A stretch of DNA of 64,000 bases. Origin: Gordonia sihwensis NBRC 108236 (GTDB lineage Bacteria; Actinomycetota; Actinomycetes; Mycobacteriales; Mycobacteriaceae). The DNA is taken from contig NZ_BANU01000001.1 in the NCBI RefSeq assembly GCF_000333035.1, forward strand, positions 186,001 to 250,000, written 5' to 3'. Of this stretch, positions 52,538-62,186 are shown in pieces (the first letter of the stretch is position 1; each line of letters begins with the position of its first letter). The notes beneath the pieces are model-generated. The model was given only the letters and a program-made list of their open reading frames with translations. It was not told the origin of the DNA and did not search any database. Both the position numbers and the translations under genes were made by a program.

Positions 52538-53650
52538 CTACGACTCGTGCATGATCACGCCGCGGATGTTCTTCCCGTCGCGCAGATCCTGGTAGCCCTG
52601 ATTGACGTCCTCCAGTGAGTAACGCTGGGTCACCAGCTCGTCGAGCTTCAGCTGACCGGCGTCGTACAGGCGCAGCAGCTTCACGATGTCGTACTGCGGA
52701 TTCATCGAACCGAAGAGCGTGCCCATGATCGTCTTCTGGTTCAGCGTCAGATCCGCACCCGAGACCTGGACGGTGAGCTTGGCGGGGTCGGCCAGACCGG
52801 TGATGACCACCTTGCCGCCCTTGCCGATGACAGCGGTGGCCGCCTGGACCACCGGGACGTCGACGGTACCGACCAGGATGAGGGCGGCGTCGGCGCCCTT
52901 GCCCCAGGTCAGCTCGGTCACCTTCTCCTGCGCCTCCTCGGCGGTCGCGAAGGCGTGCGTGGCGCCGAACTTCAGCGCCTCGGTGCGCTTCATCTCCACC
53001 GGGTCGACGACGACCACGTACTTGCAGCCCGCGCTGACCGCGCCCTGAACCGCATTGATGCCGAGGCCGCCGATGCCGTAGATGACGGCGGTGTCGCCCG
53101 CGCGCAGATTGCCCGCGTTGACCGCTGTGCCCCAACCGGAGGGGACGCCGCAGCCGACGAGGACAGCGGTCTCCAGCGGCAGCCAGTCGTCGACCTTGAC
53201 GACCGAGTGCTGCGAGATGGTGGCACGCTCGGAGAACGTGCCGAGCATGCACATGGCGCCGAAGTCCTGGCCGTTCCCGTGAAAGCGGAAGGTGCCGTCG
53301 GGCATGGAGCCCTCGAGGATGGTGGCGCCCATGTCGCACAGGTTCTGCCGGCCCGTGGAGCAGTAGCGACAGGTGCCGCAGTTCGGGATGAAGCTGCACA
53401 CCACGTGGTCGCCGGGCTTCACCTTGGTGACGCCGGGGCCCACCTCCTCGATGATTCCGGAGCCCTCGTGACCACCGACGATGGGGTAGCGGGGCGGGAG
53501 GTCGCCGTCGGTGAGGTGGAGGTCGGAGTGGCAGAGGCCTGCGGCGGTGTACTTGATGAGGACCTCGCCCGGGCCGGGGCCGTCGAGGTCGAGTTCCATG
53601 ATCTCGAAGGGCTTGCCGGGCTCGAGGAGTACGGCGGCTTTGGTCTTCAT
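52538..53650 (-). CDS. Zinc alcohol dehydrogenase, NDMA-dependent type
   Basis: A 370-residue medium-chain zinc dehydrogenase. The catalytic zinc ligands are in GLCHSDLH (Cys38) and GGHEGSG (His about 60). The structural zinc cysteines are in NCGTCRYCSTGRQNLC. The coenzyme loop is YGIGGLGINAVQGA. The overall sequence matches the actinobacterial NDMA-dependent family, whose bound NAD is thought to be recycled through mycofactocin. An AdhB-like gene (Rv0761c) accompanies the CYP51 locus of M. tuberculosis, but here it is paired with an aldehyde dehydrogenase 14 kb away. AAGGA is 6 bases before the ATG. Confidence 0.9.
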   Translation of the reverse strand: MKTKAAVLLEPGKPFEIMELDLDGPGPGEVLIKYTAAGLCHSDLHLTDGDLPPRYPIVGGHEGSGIIEEVGPGVTKVKPGDHVVCSFIPNCGTCRYCSTGRQNLCDMGATILEGSMPDGTFRFHGNGQDFGAMCMLGTFSERATISQHSVVKVDDWLPLETAVLVGCGVPSGWGTAVNAGNLRAGDTAVIYGIGGLGINAVQGAVSAGCKYVVVVDPVEMKRTEALKFGATHAFATAEEAQEKVTELTWGKGADAALILVGTVDVPVVQAATAVIGKGGKVVITGLADPAKLTVQVSGADLTLNQKTIMGTLFGSMNPQYDIVKLLRLYDAGQLKLDELVTQRYSLEDVNQGYQDLRDGKNIRGVIMHES

Positions 53651-53701
53651 GGTGGGTTCCTTAAGGGTTGGTTGGGTGGGGTGGGGGATGAGTGGGTTGT
53701 T

Positions 53702-53822
53702 GGTTTCGACTCGCTGCGCTCGCTCAACTGGCCTGTGGGGGAGTCGCTCAACTGGCCTGTGGGGGAGTCGCTCAACTGGCGGGTGGAGGGTTTCGACTCG
53801 CTGCGCTCGCTCAACCAGCGGG
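53702..53822. repeat. Dispersed repeat copies 2 and 3 with a 24-bp tandem repeat between
   Basis: Two GGTTTCGACTCGCTGCGCTC elements (53702 and 53789) flank a tandem repeat. The unit CGCTCAACTGGC followed by CTGTGGGGGAGT (24 bp) occurs at 53721-53744 and 53745-53768, with a half copy to 53780. It lies between the alcohol and aldehyde dehydrogenase genes, as copy 1 lies after the other aldehyde dehydrogenase. Confidence 0.75.
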
Positions 53823-53857
53823 CGGAGGGAGGGCCTGGGCGGGGACGCCCGCGCGAG

Positions 53858-55357
53858 TCAGAGGGCGATGTTGACGGACTTGGTCTGGGTGTAGAGGTCC
53901 AGGGCGGAGTCGCCCAGTTCGCGGCCCCAGCCGGACTGCTTGAAACCGCCGAAGGGGAGGGCGGTGTCGAAGCCGTTGTACTGGTTGACCCACACCGATC
54001 CGGCCTTCACCGCCGCGGCGGTGCGGTGCGCCTTCGAGATGTCCTTGGTCCAGATTCCCGCGGCGAGTCCGTAGATCGAGTCGTTGGCAGCACGGGCGAC
54101 GTCGTCCTCGTCGTCGAACGGCAGGGCGGCGACGACGGGGCCGAAGATCTCCTCCTCCACGATCGAGAATTCCGGCTTCACGTCCACGAAGACGGTCGGT
54201 TCGATGAAGTAGCCCTTGTCGCCCCAGCGGCCGCCGCCGGTGAGAGCGCGTGCCCCGTCTGCCAGGCCCTGCTGGATGTAGCTGTTGACCCGATCGAACT
54301 GCTCCTGCGAGACGAGCGGTCCGAGTTCGGTGGTCGGATCGAGACCGGGGCCGATCTTGGCCTGCGACGCGGCGTCGGCGACAGCCTGCGTGAACTCGTC
54401 GAAGATGCTGCGCTGCACGAACAACCGGGTGCCCGCGACGCAGCACTGACCGTGGTTGAACATCCACGCCGCGACCGAACCGGCGACGGCCGACTCGATG
54501 TCCGCGTCGGCGAAGACGATGTTGGGGCTCTTGCCGCCGAGTTCCAGCGACACCTTCTTGAGATTGCCGGTCGCGGCCTGGACGATCTTCTTACCGACTT
54601 CGGTAGACCCGGTGAAGGCGACCTTGTCGACGTCGAGGTGCGCCGACAGCGCGGCGCCTGCGTCGCCGAATCCGGTGACGATGTTGACCACGCCGGGCGG
54701 GAAGCCGGCCTCCTCGAAGACCTCGCCCAGCATCAGCGCACTCAGGGGCGTCTGCTCGGCAGGCTTGAGGACCACGGTGTTTCCGGCAGCGAGCGCCGGA
54801 GCGAGCTTCCACGTGGCCATCAGGATGGGGAAGTTCCACGGGACGATCTGGCCGCACACGCCCAGCGACTCACGTCGGGTGTAGGCGTGGAACTGGGCGT
54901 CCGGACCGGCGAACGGCATCGACGGGGTGATCGACGAGCCCTTGATCTTGGTGGCGAGCCCGGCGTTGTAACGCCACACGTCCGCCGACCAGGAGACGTC
55001 GACCGCTGTCGCGATGGTGACCGACTTGCCGTTGTCGAGCGCCTCCAGCTGCCCGAAGATCTCGGCTCGCTCGGAGAGGATGTCGCCGACCCGCCAGATC
55101 AGGCGTTCCCGTTCGTTCGGCTTCATCCGGCCCCACGGGCCCTCGTATGCGGCGCGCGCCGCGGCCACGGCGCGATCGACGTCGGCCGCCTCACCGTGCG
55201 CCACCCGGGTGATCACCTCGCCGGTGGCCGGGTCGTGGGTCGCGAAAGTGCGGCCCGACGCCGCGTCGACCCACTGGCCGCCGATCAGCAACTGGCGGTC
55301 GCGGGACACGAAATCGGCTACGGCCGGATGAAGGGCCGAATTGAGGGTGGCGGTCAT
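53858..55357 (-). CDS. Aldehyde dehydrogenase (paired with alcohol dehydrogenase)
   Basis: A 499-residue NAD+-dependent aldehyde dehydrogenase. The catalytic Cys is Cys306 in NHGQCCVAGTR and the general base is Glu272 (LELGGKSP). PWNFP and FTGSTEVGKK are the coenzyme contacts. The ATG has AGGAGG at ideal spacing. Together with the downstream alcohol dehydrogenase it would oxidise a primary alcohol to the acid. The divergent-looking palindrome AATGAG-n5-CTCATT lies 54 bases upstream. Confidence 0.93.
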   Translation of the reverse strand: MTATLNSALHPAVADFVSRDRQLLIGGQWVDAASGRTFATHDPATGEVITRVAHGEAADVDRAVAAARAAYEGPWGRMKPNERERLIWRVGDILSERAEIFGQLEALDNGKSVTIATAVDVSWSADVWRYNAGLATKIKGSSITPSMPFAGPDAQFHAYTRRESLGVCGQIVPWNFPILMATWKLAPALAAGNTVVLKPAEQTPLSALMLGEVFEEAGFPPGVVNIVTGFGDAGAALSAHLDVDKVAFTGSTEVGKKIVQAATGNLKKVSLELGGKSPNIVFADADIESAVAGSVAAWMFNHGQCCVAGTRLFVQRSIFDEFTQAVADAASQAKIGPGLDPTTELGPLVSQEQFDRVNSYIQQGLADGARALTGGGRWGDKGYFIEPTVFVDVKPEFSIVEEEIFGPVVAALPFDDEDDVARAANDSIYGLAAGIWTKDISKAHRTAAAVKAGSVWVNQYNGFDTALPFGGFKQSGWGRELGDSALDLYTQTKSVNIAL

Positions 55358-55410
55358 GGAAGCCTCCTGACGAGATGGGCACGTCGCGCACCGTGTGATG
55401 CGCGCCACTG

Positions 55411-55427
55411 AATGAGTGCCCCTCATT
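55411..55427. promoter_or_regulatory. AATGAG-n5-CTCATT palindrome upstream of aldehyde dehydrogenase
   Basis: A perfect 6-bp-arm inverted repeat lies 54-70 bases upstream of the aldehyde dehydrogenase ATG, in the gap after the activator-like gene. Candidate binding site of that regulator. Confidence 0.4.
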
Positions 55428-55514
55428 TGTCACATGCCGCCGCGAGCCCGCCGTGTGCAGAAACTGAACAGTGCCGGTGGACACGGCCTGTACACGGACC
55501 GGGTACGCGCCGTG

Positions 55515-57119
55515 TCAGCGGGAGATACCCAGCGCCCGGATCCGGGCGTACAGGGTGGTGCGGGAGACGCCGAGCGCCTTGGCGGCATGCGATTTGTTGC
55601 CGTCTGCGGCGTCGAGCGCATCGATGATGGCCTGGCGTTCGGCCTGCTCCAGACCCATCAGACGGGAGGCGCGGGAACTGCCGCGGTAGCCCTCCGGGAG
55701 GTCGGCGGCGGTGAGTTGCCTGCCGCCGCGCGCCAGGGTCGTCTCGGCCGCGGCACCGAGCACCACCGACATCTCGGTCAGGTTGCCCGGCCACTCCTGG
55801 CAGGCCAGCGCGTCTGCGGCGTCCGGACCGAGTTCCAGACGGCGGTCGCAGCGCTCCAGCATCCGCTGGGCCAGGGAGACGATCTCGCTGGTGCGCTGCC
55901 GCAGCGGCGGCAGGGTGACGCGGGTGCGGCAGCAGCCCACGAGCGCGGCGAGGCCCGCGGCGCCGCCGGTGACCGGCTCGCAGACGACGACGATCGGCGG
56001 GAGATCGGGCCGATGGGCGGCTATCGCCGCCTGCAGCAGGCGGATCGAGCGATCGTCGAGGAGATCGGCGCCGTCGACGACGAGACCGTGGCCCGCGGAA
56101 CGGGCTTCCCGGATCGCCGCCGCGACATCCGGCGGCGTGCCGTCGAGCAGGGCCGCGGCGACGTCGAGTCGCACCCGGCGATCGTCGGGGATCAACGACT
56201 GCGCCTCGGTGGTCCGGCCCGTGCCGGGCTCGCCGCAGATCGCGACCGACGCCGCGGCGGCGCGCGGCACCGGATCGGCGGGTGTCCGATGCCCGACGCG
56301 GGGACGCAGGCGGAATACGGCGGCGTGCCGTACGCCGTCGACTCGGTCGATCTCGATGTCGGCCTCGATGCCGGACACCAGGGTGATGGTCCGGCGCCGC
56401 TCGGAGCGGTCGTGGAGCATCGCGCGGAGCGACCCGAAGTCGGCGGAGCCGAGCAACTGGGCGGCCAGGGCGTTGGTGAGCTGCAGGTCGTCGCCGACCG
56501 CGGCGACCGCGACATCGCGGCGCGACGAGGTCTTCTCGAACGCGGCGATCACCGCACGATGGTCGGCGTGCGTGCGGTTCAGGAGCCGTTCGGCGATGTC
56601 GTCGACGAGCCCGCGCACCAACGGCACCGACAGCGGGTTGATCTGCGGGGCCACCTCGGTCATGCAGATCGCGCCTGCGACGCGGCGGGTGGCCGGGTGT
56701 ACGATCGGCCGGCCGAAGCAACTCAGCGACCGGAACTGCTCCAGGTAGTGCTCGGATCCGTTGATGACCACGTCGCCGCGCACCTCGACGGTGGTGCCCA
56801 GCGCGGTGGTGCCCATCCGAGACTCGTCGCAGGCGGCGCCCTCGACGGCGCCCACCGACTCCAGATGCCGCTCCAGTGTGCTGTCGGCCGAGACGCGCGA
56901 GACCATGCGGCAGTCCTGATCCACCAGCAACAGCGCCGTGGTGGTGCCGCTGAGCATCGATGCGGCCCGCGCGAGCACCGGCCGCGCGGCGTCGAGCAAC
57001 CGGTCGTCGGCGATGTCGCGGACGGCCGGCCGGAACGGCGAGTCGGGGGACAGGCCGGACTGGGTGACGCGACGCCAGGACGCGGCGATCACGTCACGCT
57101 GGGGAAGTGGGGTGGTCAC
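55515..57119 (-). CDS. AcoR-like GAF/Fis transcriptional regulator with degenerate AAA domain
   Basis: A 534-residue regulator. Residues about 55-195 resemble a GAF sensor (ACDESRMGTTALGTT). Residues 290-420 are a shortened AAA+ domain, and residues 495-534 are a Fis-type helix-turn-helix (NKSHAAKALGVSRTTLYARI). The Walker A loop GEPGTGRTT has Arg302 instead of Lys, the Walker B-like VVDGAD lacks the catalytic Glu, and no GAFTGA sigma-54 contact loop exists. It therefore cannot act as a classical sigma-54 activator, which fits actinobacteria lacking RpoN. GTG start. It lies immediately before the aldehyde/alcohol dehydrogenase genes and probably controls them. Confidence 0.85.
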   Translation of the reverse strand: MTTPLPQRDVIAASWRRVTQSGLSPDSPFRPAVRDIADDRLLDAARPVLARAASMLSGTTTALLLVDQDCRMVSRVSADSTLERHLESVGAVEGAACDESRMGTTALGTTVEVRGDVVINGSEHYLEQFRSLSCFGRPIVHPATRRVAGAICMTEVAPQINPLSVPLVRGLVDDIAERLLNRTHADHRAVIAAFEKTSSRRDVAVAAVGDDLQLTNALAAQLLGSADFGSLRAMLHDRSERRRTITLVSGIEADIEIDRVDGVRHAAVFRLRPRVGHRTPADPVPRAAAASVAICGEPGTGRTTEAQSLIPDDRRVRLDVAAALLDGTPPDVAAAIREARSAGHGLVVDGADLLDDRSIRLLQAAIAAHRPDLPPIVVVCEPVTGGAAGLAALVGCCRTRVTLPPLRQRTSEIVSLAQRMLERCDRRLELGPDAADALACQEWPGNLTEMSVVLGAAAETTLARGGRQLTAADLPEGYRGSSRASRLMGLEQAERQAIIDALDAADGNKSHAAKALGVSRTTLYARIRALGISR

Positions 57120-57237
57120 GACACCACTGTGACATGGATCATGCGCGGTCGGTAGGTCCGGGCGATCGCACTCGGTCGCACTCGATCGCGCCGGGCGGTC
57201 CGCGTCGCCGTGCGCCGTCCCGGCTACGGTTGGTCGC

Positions 57238-58122
57238 ATGCGAGTGGCGACCTGGAATGTGAACTCGGTGAGACAGCGAGTGCCCCGGCTGCTGCCGTGG
57301 CTGGACGAGCGGTCGCCCGACGTGGTGTGCCTGCAGGAGACCAAGGTCACCGACGAGGCGTTCGCGGCCGAACTGGGTGACGAACTCGCCGCACGCGGCT
57401 ACGAGTTCGCCCACGCGGGGCAGGGACAGTGGAACGGCGTGGCGCTGCTGAGCAGGGTGGGGCTCGACGACGTCCGGATCGCATTCCCCGGCGCACCCGG
57501 TTTTCCCGACCCCGAGTCGGCTCCGGAAGGGCGGGCGGTCTCGGCGGTGTGCGACGGGGTGCGCGTGTACTCGGTGTACGTCCCCAACGGCCGCGAGGTC
57601 GGCTCCGACCACTACGCGTACAAACTGGCGTGGCTCGCGAAGTTGCGGGAGGCCGTCGAACCGGAGGCGGATTCGACCGTCGTCTGCGGCGACTACAACA
57701 TCATCCCGACCGACGACGACTGCTTCGATCCGGCGGCCTTCGTCGGTCACACGCATGTCACCGACGCCGAGCGTGCGGCGTTCGAGGCGCTGAAAGGCGC
57801 CGGTCTGCACGACGTGATGCGGGAGCACTGGCCCAGCGAACGGATCTACACCTACTGGGACTACCGTGCCGGAATGTTCCACAAGGATCTCGGCATGCGG
57901 ATCGACTTCCTGCTGGCCGGAGGCCCGGTGGCCGCGCGCGCCCAGGCCTGCTGGGTGGACCGCAAGGCCCGCAAGGGCACCAAGCCCAGCGACCACGCAC
58001 CGGTGTTCCTGGATCTGGACACCGCGCCCGACGGCGACGTGGGTCCGGTGGTCCCGCCGCCTTCGCGTCCGGCACAGGTGAAGCCGGGGTCGGTGAAGCT
58101 GCCGCACTCGGTGGCCGACTGA
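57238..58122 (+). CDS. xthA: Exodeoxyribonuclease III family AP endonuclease
   Basis: A 294-residue Mg2+-dependent AP endonuclease/3'-5' exonuclease for base-excision repair. Visible motifs are TWNVNSVRQR, CLQETKV with the metal Glu, YVPNGREVGS, CGDYNIIPTDDD with catalytic Asp/Asn, RIDFLL and the final SDHAPV with catalytic Asp-His. The C-terminal 20 residues are a Pro-rich extension. Probably monocistronic. Confidence 0.94.
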   Translation: MRVATWNVNSVRQRVPRLLPWLDERSPDVVCLQETKVTDEAFAAELGDELAARGYEFAHAGQGQWNGVALLSRVGLDDVRIAFPGAPGFPDPESAPEGRAVSAVCDGVRVYSVYVPNGREVGSDHYAYKLAWLAKLREAVEPEADSTVVCGDYNIIPTDDDCFDPAAFVGHTHVTDAERAAFEALKGAGLHDVMREHWPSERIYTYWDYRAGMFHKDLGMRIDFLLAGGPVAARAQACWVDRKARKGTKPSDHAPVFLDLDTAPDGDVGPVVPPPSRPAQVKPGSVKLPHSVAD

Positions 58123-58136
58123 GGGCTCTCGGGTTC

Positions 58137-59879
58137 TCAGCCGTAGGTGAACGAGAAGACCTCGAGGCCGGGGGACGGTGCCAGTTCGAGCCGCCCTCGC
58201 CGACTGCCGGTCCCGTCGACGATCTGATGGAGGGTCGGCGGTCCGCTGATGGGGATCGTCGAGGAGGAGCCGTCGTCGCGTCTCACGGTGATCGTCCCCG
58301 TCCCGCCGGCGACGACGTACACGTTGCGCGCACGGTAGTTCAGCGAGATCGCCGCATCGCGACGCGCGGTGGCACCCTGACGGTCGAGCGTCCACCGGCC
58401 GCGCAGGGCGAAGGAGTCGGGGGCCGGGCTCTCCGGAAAGTCGAAGTCCGCGGTGCCTGCGGAATAGGGGGTGGGACCCGCGTAGTTCCCGGCCTTGCCG
58501 ATCCCGAGGTACGTCTCCGCCGTGGTCGGCTCGGTCGGCGTGGTGTCGGCGCGCTCGGTGGGCGGCGGTAGCGTGCTGCCGGGCCGGGCGTCGGCGAGCA
58601 AGTCGCGGATCATCCGCTCCGACGTCGCGTACCCGCCTTCACCGAACTCGATGTGCCGCACCACTCCTGTGGAGTCGATGAGGTACTGGGCCGGCCAGTA
58701 GCTGTTGCGGTAGCCGGTCCAGGTCGAGAACGCCGGATCGAGCGCTATCGGGTAGTCGATGCCCAGGCGTTCGGCTGCGGCGACGACGTTCGACGGCACC
58801 TTCTCGAAGGCGTACTCCGGGGTGTGGACCCCGATCACCTCCAACCCGCTGTCGCGATACGTGCGATACCAGTCCACGACGTGCGGAATGGATCGCTGGC
58901 AGTTGATGCACGAGTACGCCCAGAAGTCGATGAGGACCACTTTTCCGCGCAGTTGTGACAGCGGCAGAGCGTGGTCGCCGGGGGTGTTGAACCAGTCGGT
59001 GATACCGGTCAGCGGCGGCGCCGTACCGCAGCTCTGCAGACGATCGGCTCCGTCGGTGCAGTTCGAGAGTTCGCGATTCGCGTCGGTGACGATGCCTCCG
59101 AGATCGAGCCGGCGATTGAGATCGTCGGTGCCGCCCACCGAGTCCTGCAGGGACCCGGTGTAGTCGGGGATCGCCCGCTGGAGCGCGGCCGGGGCGTCGA
59201 AGACCAAGCCGACGGCGAGGCCGATCGTCACCAGTCCGCCGATCACTCGGATCAGCCGTTGCCTGCGCCGGAAGGCGCTCACCCGTTCGGCGATCCGCCG
59301 GCCGGCCAGCGCGAACACCAGCAGTGGGAGCGTCGCACCCACCGCGAAGGACAACGTCAGCGCCACCGTGGAGAGCCCGATCGATCCCGTCGCACCGGCG
59401 ACCACGATGGCCGCGAGCACCGGACCGGCGCACGGAACGTAGAGGACACCGAGTGCCAGCCCGAGCCCGAATCCGGACCGCCCGCGGGCCACCGGCCGCT
59501 GCGGCAGCCGGGCGAAGGGCTTCTCCAGGAGCCGTTCGACGGGCGGAAAGATCAAGCCGAGTCCGATCGAGACCAGCGCTGCCAACCCGATCCACCGGAT
59601 GGTGTCCTGCGGCAGGTGCAGCAGCGACAGCAGGCTCGACCCGACGAGCGTCACCGCGGAGAAGCTCACGACCAGCCCGGCGATCACCAGGTACGGCCGC
59701 GCGCTCTCGGCGAACCGCCGTCTGCGGTCCGGTCGTCCCTGGGACGGCTGTTCGGTCTCCTCCGGGCCGCGGGCGTTCTGCGCGCCGGAGAGGAACAGGA
59801 CCGGCAGCACCGGAAGGATGCACGGCGAGATGCCGGTGATGAGTCCGCCGACGAAACCGATCGCGATCACTGTGTTCAT
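58137..59879 (-). CDS. dipZ: DipZ: CcdA-type thiol transporter fused to TlpA-like thioredoxin
   Basis: A 580-residue protein carrying reducing equivalents across the membrane. Residues 1-235 form a CcdA/DsbD-like domain with about six helices and the paired Cys20 (ISPC) and Cys150 (VPCAGP). Residues about 285-420 are an extracytoplasmic TlpA-like thioredoxin with Cys324 and Cys327 (SCINCQ). A C-terminal beta-rich domain follows, as in M. tuberculosis DipZ (Rv2874), where it lies beside mpt70 and mpt83. Here it diverges from a fasciclin lipoprotein gene. The start codon is exactly 7 nt after a SigK-like -10, so the mRNA is probably leaderless. Confidence 0.93.
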   Translation of the reverse strand: MNTVIAIGFVGGLITGISPCILPVLPVLFLSGAQNARGPEETEQPSQGRPDRRRRFAESARPYLVIAGLVVSFSAVTLVGSSLLSLLHLPQDTIRWIGLAALVSIGLGLIFPPVERLLEKPFARLPQRPVARGRSGFGLGLALGVLYVPCAGPVLAAIVVAGATGSIGLSTVALTLSFAVGATLPLLVFALAGRRIAERVSAFRRRQRLIRVIGGLVTIGLAVGLVFDAPAALQRAIPDYTGSLQDSVGGTDDLNRRLDLGGIVTDANRELSNCTDGADRLQSCGTAPPLTGITDWFNTPGDHALPLSQLRGKVVLIDFWAYSCINCQRSIPHVVDWYRTYRDSGLEVIGVHTPEYAFEKVPSNVVAAAERLGIDYPIALDPAFSTWTGYRNSYWPAQYLIDSTGVVRHIEFGEGGYATSERMIRDLLADARPGSTLPPPTERADTTPTEPTTAETYLGIGKAGNYAGPTPYSAGTADFDFPESPAPDSFALRGRWTLDRQGATARRDAAISLNYRARNVYVVAGGTGTITVRRDDGSSSTIPISGPPTLHQIVDGTGSRRGRLELAPSPGLEVFSFTYG

Positions 59880-59886
59880 GACCGGT

Positions 59887-59913
59887 ATTCGGTGGCGTCG
59901 ACGGCCCGGATGG
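59887..59913 (-). promoter_or_regulatory. SigK-like promoter of dipZ
   Basis: On the minus strand: -35 CCATCC (59913-59908), 15-nt spacer, -10 CCGAAT (59892-59887), then 7 nt to the dipZ ATG. The hexamers equal the recalled M. tuberculosis SigK consensus. Confidence 0.75.
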
Positions 59914-59945
59914 GTCGCCCCGGGCGGCACCGCCGGACAACCGGC

Positions 59946-59972
59946 CCATCCGAAATCCGGAGGGCGCCGAAT
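59946..59972 (+). promoter_or_regulatory. SigK-like promoter of the fasciclin lipoprotein gene
   Basis: CCATCC at 59946-59951, a 15-nt spacer, and CCGAAT at 59967-59972. The ATG lies 60 nt further on. Same hexamers and spacing as the divergent dipZ promoter. Confidence 0.75.
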
Positions 59973-60032
59973 GACCCATGTCACTGATGACGACGCCGGC
60001 GCCCGTCGGCGTTCGACGAGAAGGAGCAGTCG

Positions 60033-60698
60033 ATGAGAACCAGCAAGACCATGGGTGCCAAGGTTGCGGCGATGGGCTTCGCCCTCGCAGTCGCGGGCAC
60101 CATGACCGCGTGTTCGAGCGACGACTCGACGAGTACGTCGACCACGGACGCCATGCCGACGACCGCGATGAGTTCGCAGACGATGAAGGCCGATCCGGCC
60201 GCGGATCTGGTGGGTCCCGGCTGCGCGGCCTACGCCGAGAAGGTGCCCACCGGTCCCGGGTCGGTGACCGGCATGTCCACCGAACCGGTAGCCGTCGCCG
60301 CGTCGAACAATCCGATGCTGACCACGCTCACCTCGGCGGTGTCCGGCGGCCTCAACCCGAAGGTGAACCTGGTCGACACCCTCAACGGCGGTGAGTTCAC
60401 CGTGTTCGCCCCGGTCGACGACGCCTTCGCGAAGGTCGATCCGGCCACGATCGACTCGCTCAAGACCGACTCGGCGGGCCTGACCAGTCTGCTGACCTAC
60501 CACGTGGTGCCGGGCCAGCTGAGTCCCGACCAGGTCGACGGCGTCCACAAGACGGTTCAGGGCGACACCGTGGACGTGACCGGCAGCGGCGACGATCTGA
60601 AGGTCGACGGCGCGAGCGTGATCTGCGGCGGAGTCCACACCGCGAACGCGACCGTGTACCTGATCGACCAGGTGCTCATGCCGCCCGCCAAGCCCTGA
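60033..60698 (+). CDS. Fasciclin-domain lipoprotein (MPT83/MPT70-like)
   Basis: A 221-residue surface lipoprotein. Signal peptide with lipobox ending at Cys27 (TMTAC), a Ser/Thr-rich linker, and one FAS1 domain from about residue 70 ([40 protein letters not shown] and a final [15 protein letters not shown]). Closely like mycobacterial MPT83/MPT70, abundant envelope antigens controlled by SigK. AAGGAG precedes the ATG. Two cysteines in the domain (PGCAAYA and VICGG) may form a disulfide made with DipZ. Confidence 0.92.
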   Translation: MRTSKTMGAKVAAMGFALAVAGTMTACSSDDSTSTSTTDAMPTTAMSSQTMKADPAADLVGPGCAAYAEKVPTGPGSVTGMSTEPVAVAASNNPMLTTLTSAVSGGLNPKVNLVDTLNGGEFTVFAPVDDAFAKVDPATIDSLKTDSAGLTSLLTYHVVPGQLSPDQVDGVHKTVQGDTVDVTGSGDDLKVDGASVICGGVHTANATVYLIDQVLMPPAKP

Positions 60699-60714
60699 TC
60701 CGCGCCGGCCGGTC

Positions 60715-62112
60715 TCAGAGCCGGTGATACCGGGCCAGCGCGACCTCCCGCTCGGCCCGGTGATCGACCATCGGCGGCGGATAGCTCGCCGGGGACGGCG
60801 ACAGCGGCAGCACCGCGTCCCCGTCCCCGGCGAGCAGCCACGGCCGGTGAACGGCCCGGCCCGCGATGCCGCGGAGTTCGGGCACCCAGCGCCGGACGTA
60901 GTCGCCGTCCGGGTCGAACCGCTCACCCTGCGAAACCGGGTTGAAGATCCGGAAGAACGGCGCCGCGTCGGTGCCGCAGCCCGCGGTCCACTGCCATCCG
61001 TGCTGATTGGAGGCGAGGTCGCCGTCCACGAGGTGCTTCATGAAGTGTCGGGCACCCCGCCACCAGGGCAGATGCAGGTCTTTCGTCAGGAACGAGGCGA
61101 CGATCATTCGCACCCGGTTGTGCATCCAGCCCTCGGCCAGCAGCTGACGCATACCCGCGTCGACGATCGGATACCCGGTACGGCCCGCACACCACGCGTC
61201 GAAGGCGGCGTCCGCGTCGGGCCCGCTGTGGTACTCCAGGGCATCGAACGCGGCGTGATAGTTGGCGCGCGCGGTGTCCGGGCGCCGATGCAGGACGTCG
61301 GCGTAGAAGTCGCGCCAGGCGAGCTCGCTGCGGAGCGCGACGGCTCCCGCGTCACCGCGTCCGCGCAGATCGTGCAGCAGCGTGCGCGGGTGCGCGCAAC
61401 CGAACTTCAGATACGGCGACAATCGGGTGGTCGCGTCGAGGTCGGGACGGTCGCGATCGTCCGAGTACCGGTCGAGGCCGCGCTCGGCGTCCTGCCGGAA
61501 GCGCCGCCAGCGCCGCAGTGCGGCCGCCTCACCCGCGGGTGGCAGGTCGACGGATGTCCGCTCGGCGAGGGCGTCGAAATCCAGACGCTCACCCAGACCG
61601 TCTGGGTCGATCCAGTCGAGCGTTCCGGCATCGGTGCGTGCCGGAGAATGCCAGCCGTGGTCGAGCCAGGCGCGGCGGTACGGGGTGAACACCCGGTACG
61701 GCCCGCCCGCCTTGGTCCGGAGTCGGCCGGGCGAGACGGCGTACGGCGAACCTGTCCGCACCAGCGGCACGGCGCCCAGCGCCGCTTCGACGGCGTCGTC
61801 GCGCATCCGGCCGTACGGCCCGAAGTCTTCGCTGATATGCACCGACGCCGCCCCGATCCGGGCGGCCAGATCGGCGATCACGGCCGCCGGCTCACCGTGG
61901 GTGAGCAGCAGGCGGCCGCCCAGGTCGGCGTCGAGGGCGCGCAGGCAATCCGCGAGGAATGCCAGACGCGGCGCACCGGAGGGTCGCCGCAGTCTGTCGT
62001 CGATCACGAAGACGGCCAGCGCCGCGTTCGCACGGTCGGCGGCGGCGAGCAGTGTGGGCAGGTCGGTGAGCCGCAGGTCGCGGCGGAACCAGACGATCGC
62101 GGGAGCGTTCAC
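60715..62112 (-). CDS. phrB: Deoxyribodipyrimidine photolyase
   Basis: A 465-residue class I CPD photolyase that uses light to split pyrimidine dimers. The N-terminal antenna Rossmann domain begins [12 protein letters not shown]. The FAD domain has [32 protein letters not shown] and the WRGARHF and [11 protein letters not shown] signatures with the electron-transfer Trp residues. GTG start. It is convergent with the fasciclin gene and divergent from the FAD oxidoreductase operon, a light/oxidative stress neighbourhood. Confidence 0.95.
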   Translation of the reverse strand: MNAPAIVWFRRDLRLTDLPTLLAAADRANAALAVFVIDDRLRRPSGAPRLAFLADCLRALDADLGGRLLLTHGEPAAVIADLAARIGAASVHISEDFGPYGRMRDDAVEAALGAVPLVRTGSPYAVSPGRLRTKAGGPYRVFTPYRRAWLDHGWHSPARTDAGTLDWIDPDGLGERLDFDALAERTSVDLPPAGEAAALRRWRRFRQDAERGLDRYSDDRDRPDLDATTRLSPYLKFGCAHPRTLLHDLRGRGDAGAVALRSELAWRDFYADVLHRRPDTARANYHAAFDALEYHSGPDADAAFDAWCAGRTGYPIVDAGMRQLLAEGWMHNRVRMIVASFLTKDLHLPWWRGARHFMKHLVDGDLASNQHGWQWTAGCGTDAAPFFRIFNPVSQGERFDPDGDYVRRWVPELRGIAGRAVHRPWLLAGDGDAVLPLSPSPASYPPPMVDHRAEREVALARYHRL

Positions 62113-62152
62113 CCGACCAGTGTGCGCCGTGCCGGGCCGGTCCCGCCTCGAC

Positions 62153-62179
62153 CCATCCGCGCGTCGGCCGACTCCGAAT
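62153..62179 (+). promoter_or_regulatory. SigK-like promoter of the FAD oxidoreductase-DUF1365 operon
   Basis: CCATCC at 62153-62158, a 15-nt spacer, and CCGAAT at 62174-62179, then 7 nt to a GTG codon at 62187. Same geometry as dipZ, again implying a leaderless transcript. Confidence 0.75.
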
Positions 62180-62186
62180 GCCTGGT

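Noticed and set aside
62178..62180. ATG start for the FAD oxidoreductase
   Set aside because: It overlaps the -10 hexamer of the SigK-like promoter; the GTG 7 nt downstream fits a leaderless start.
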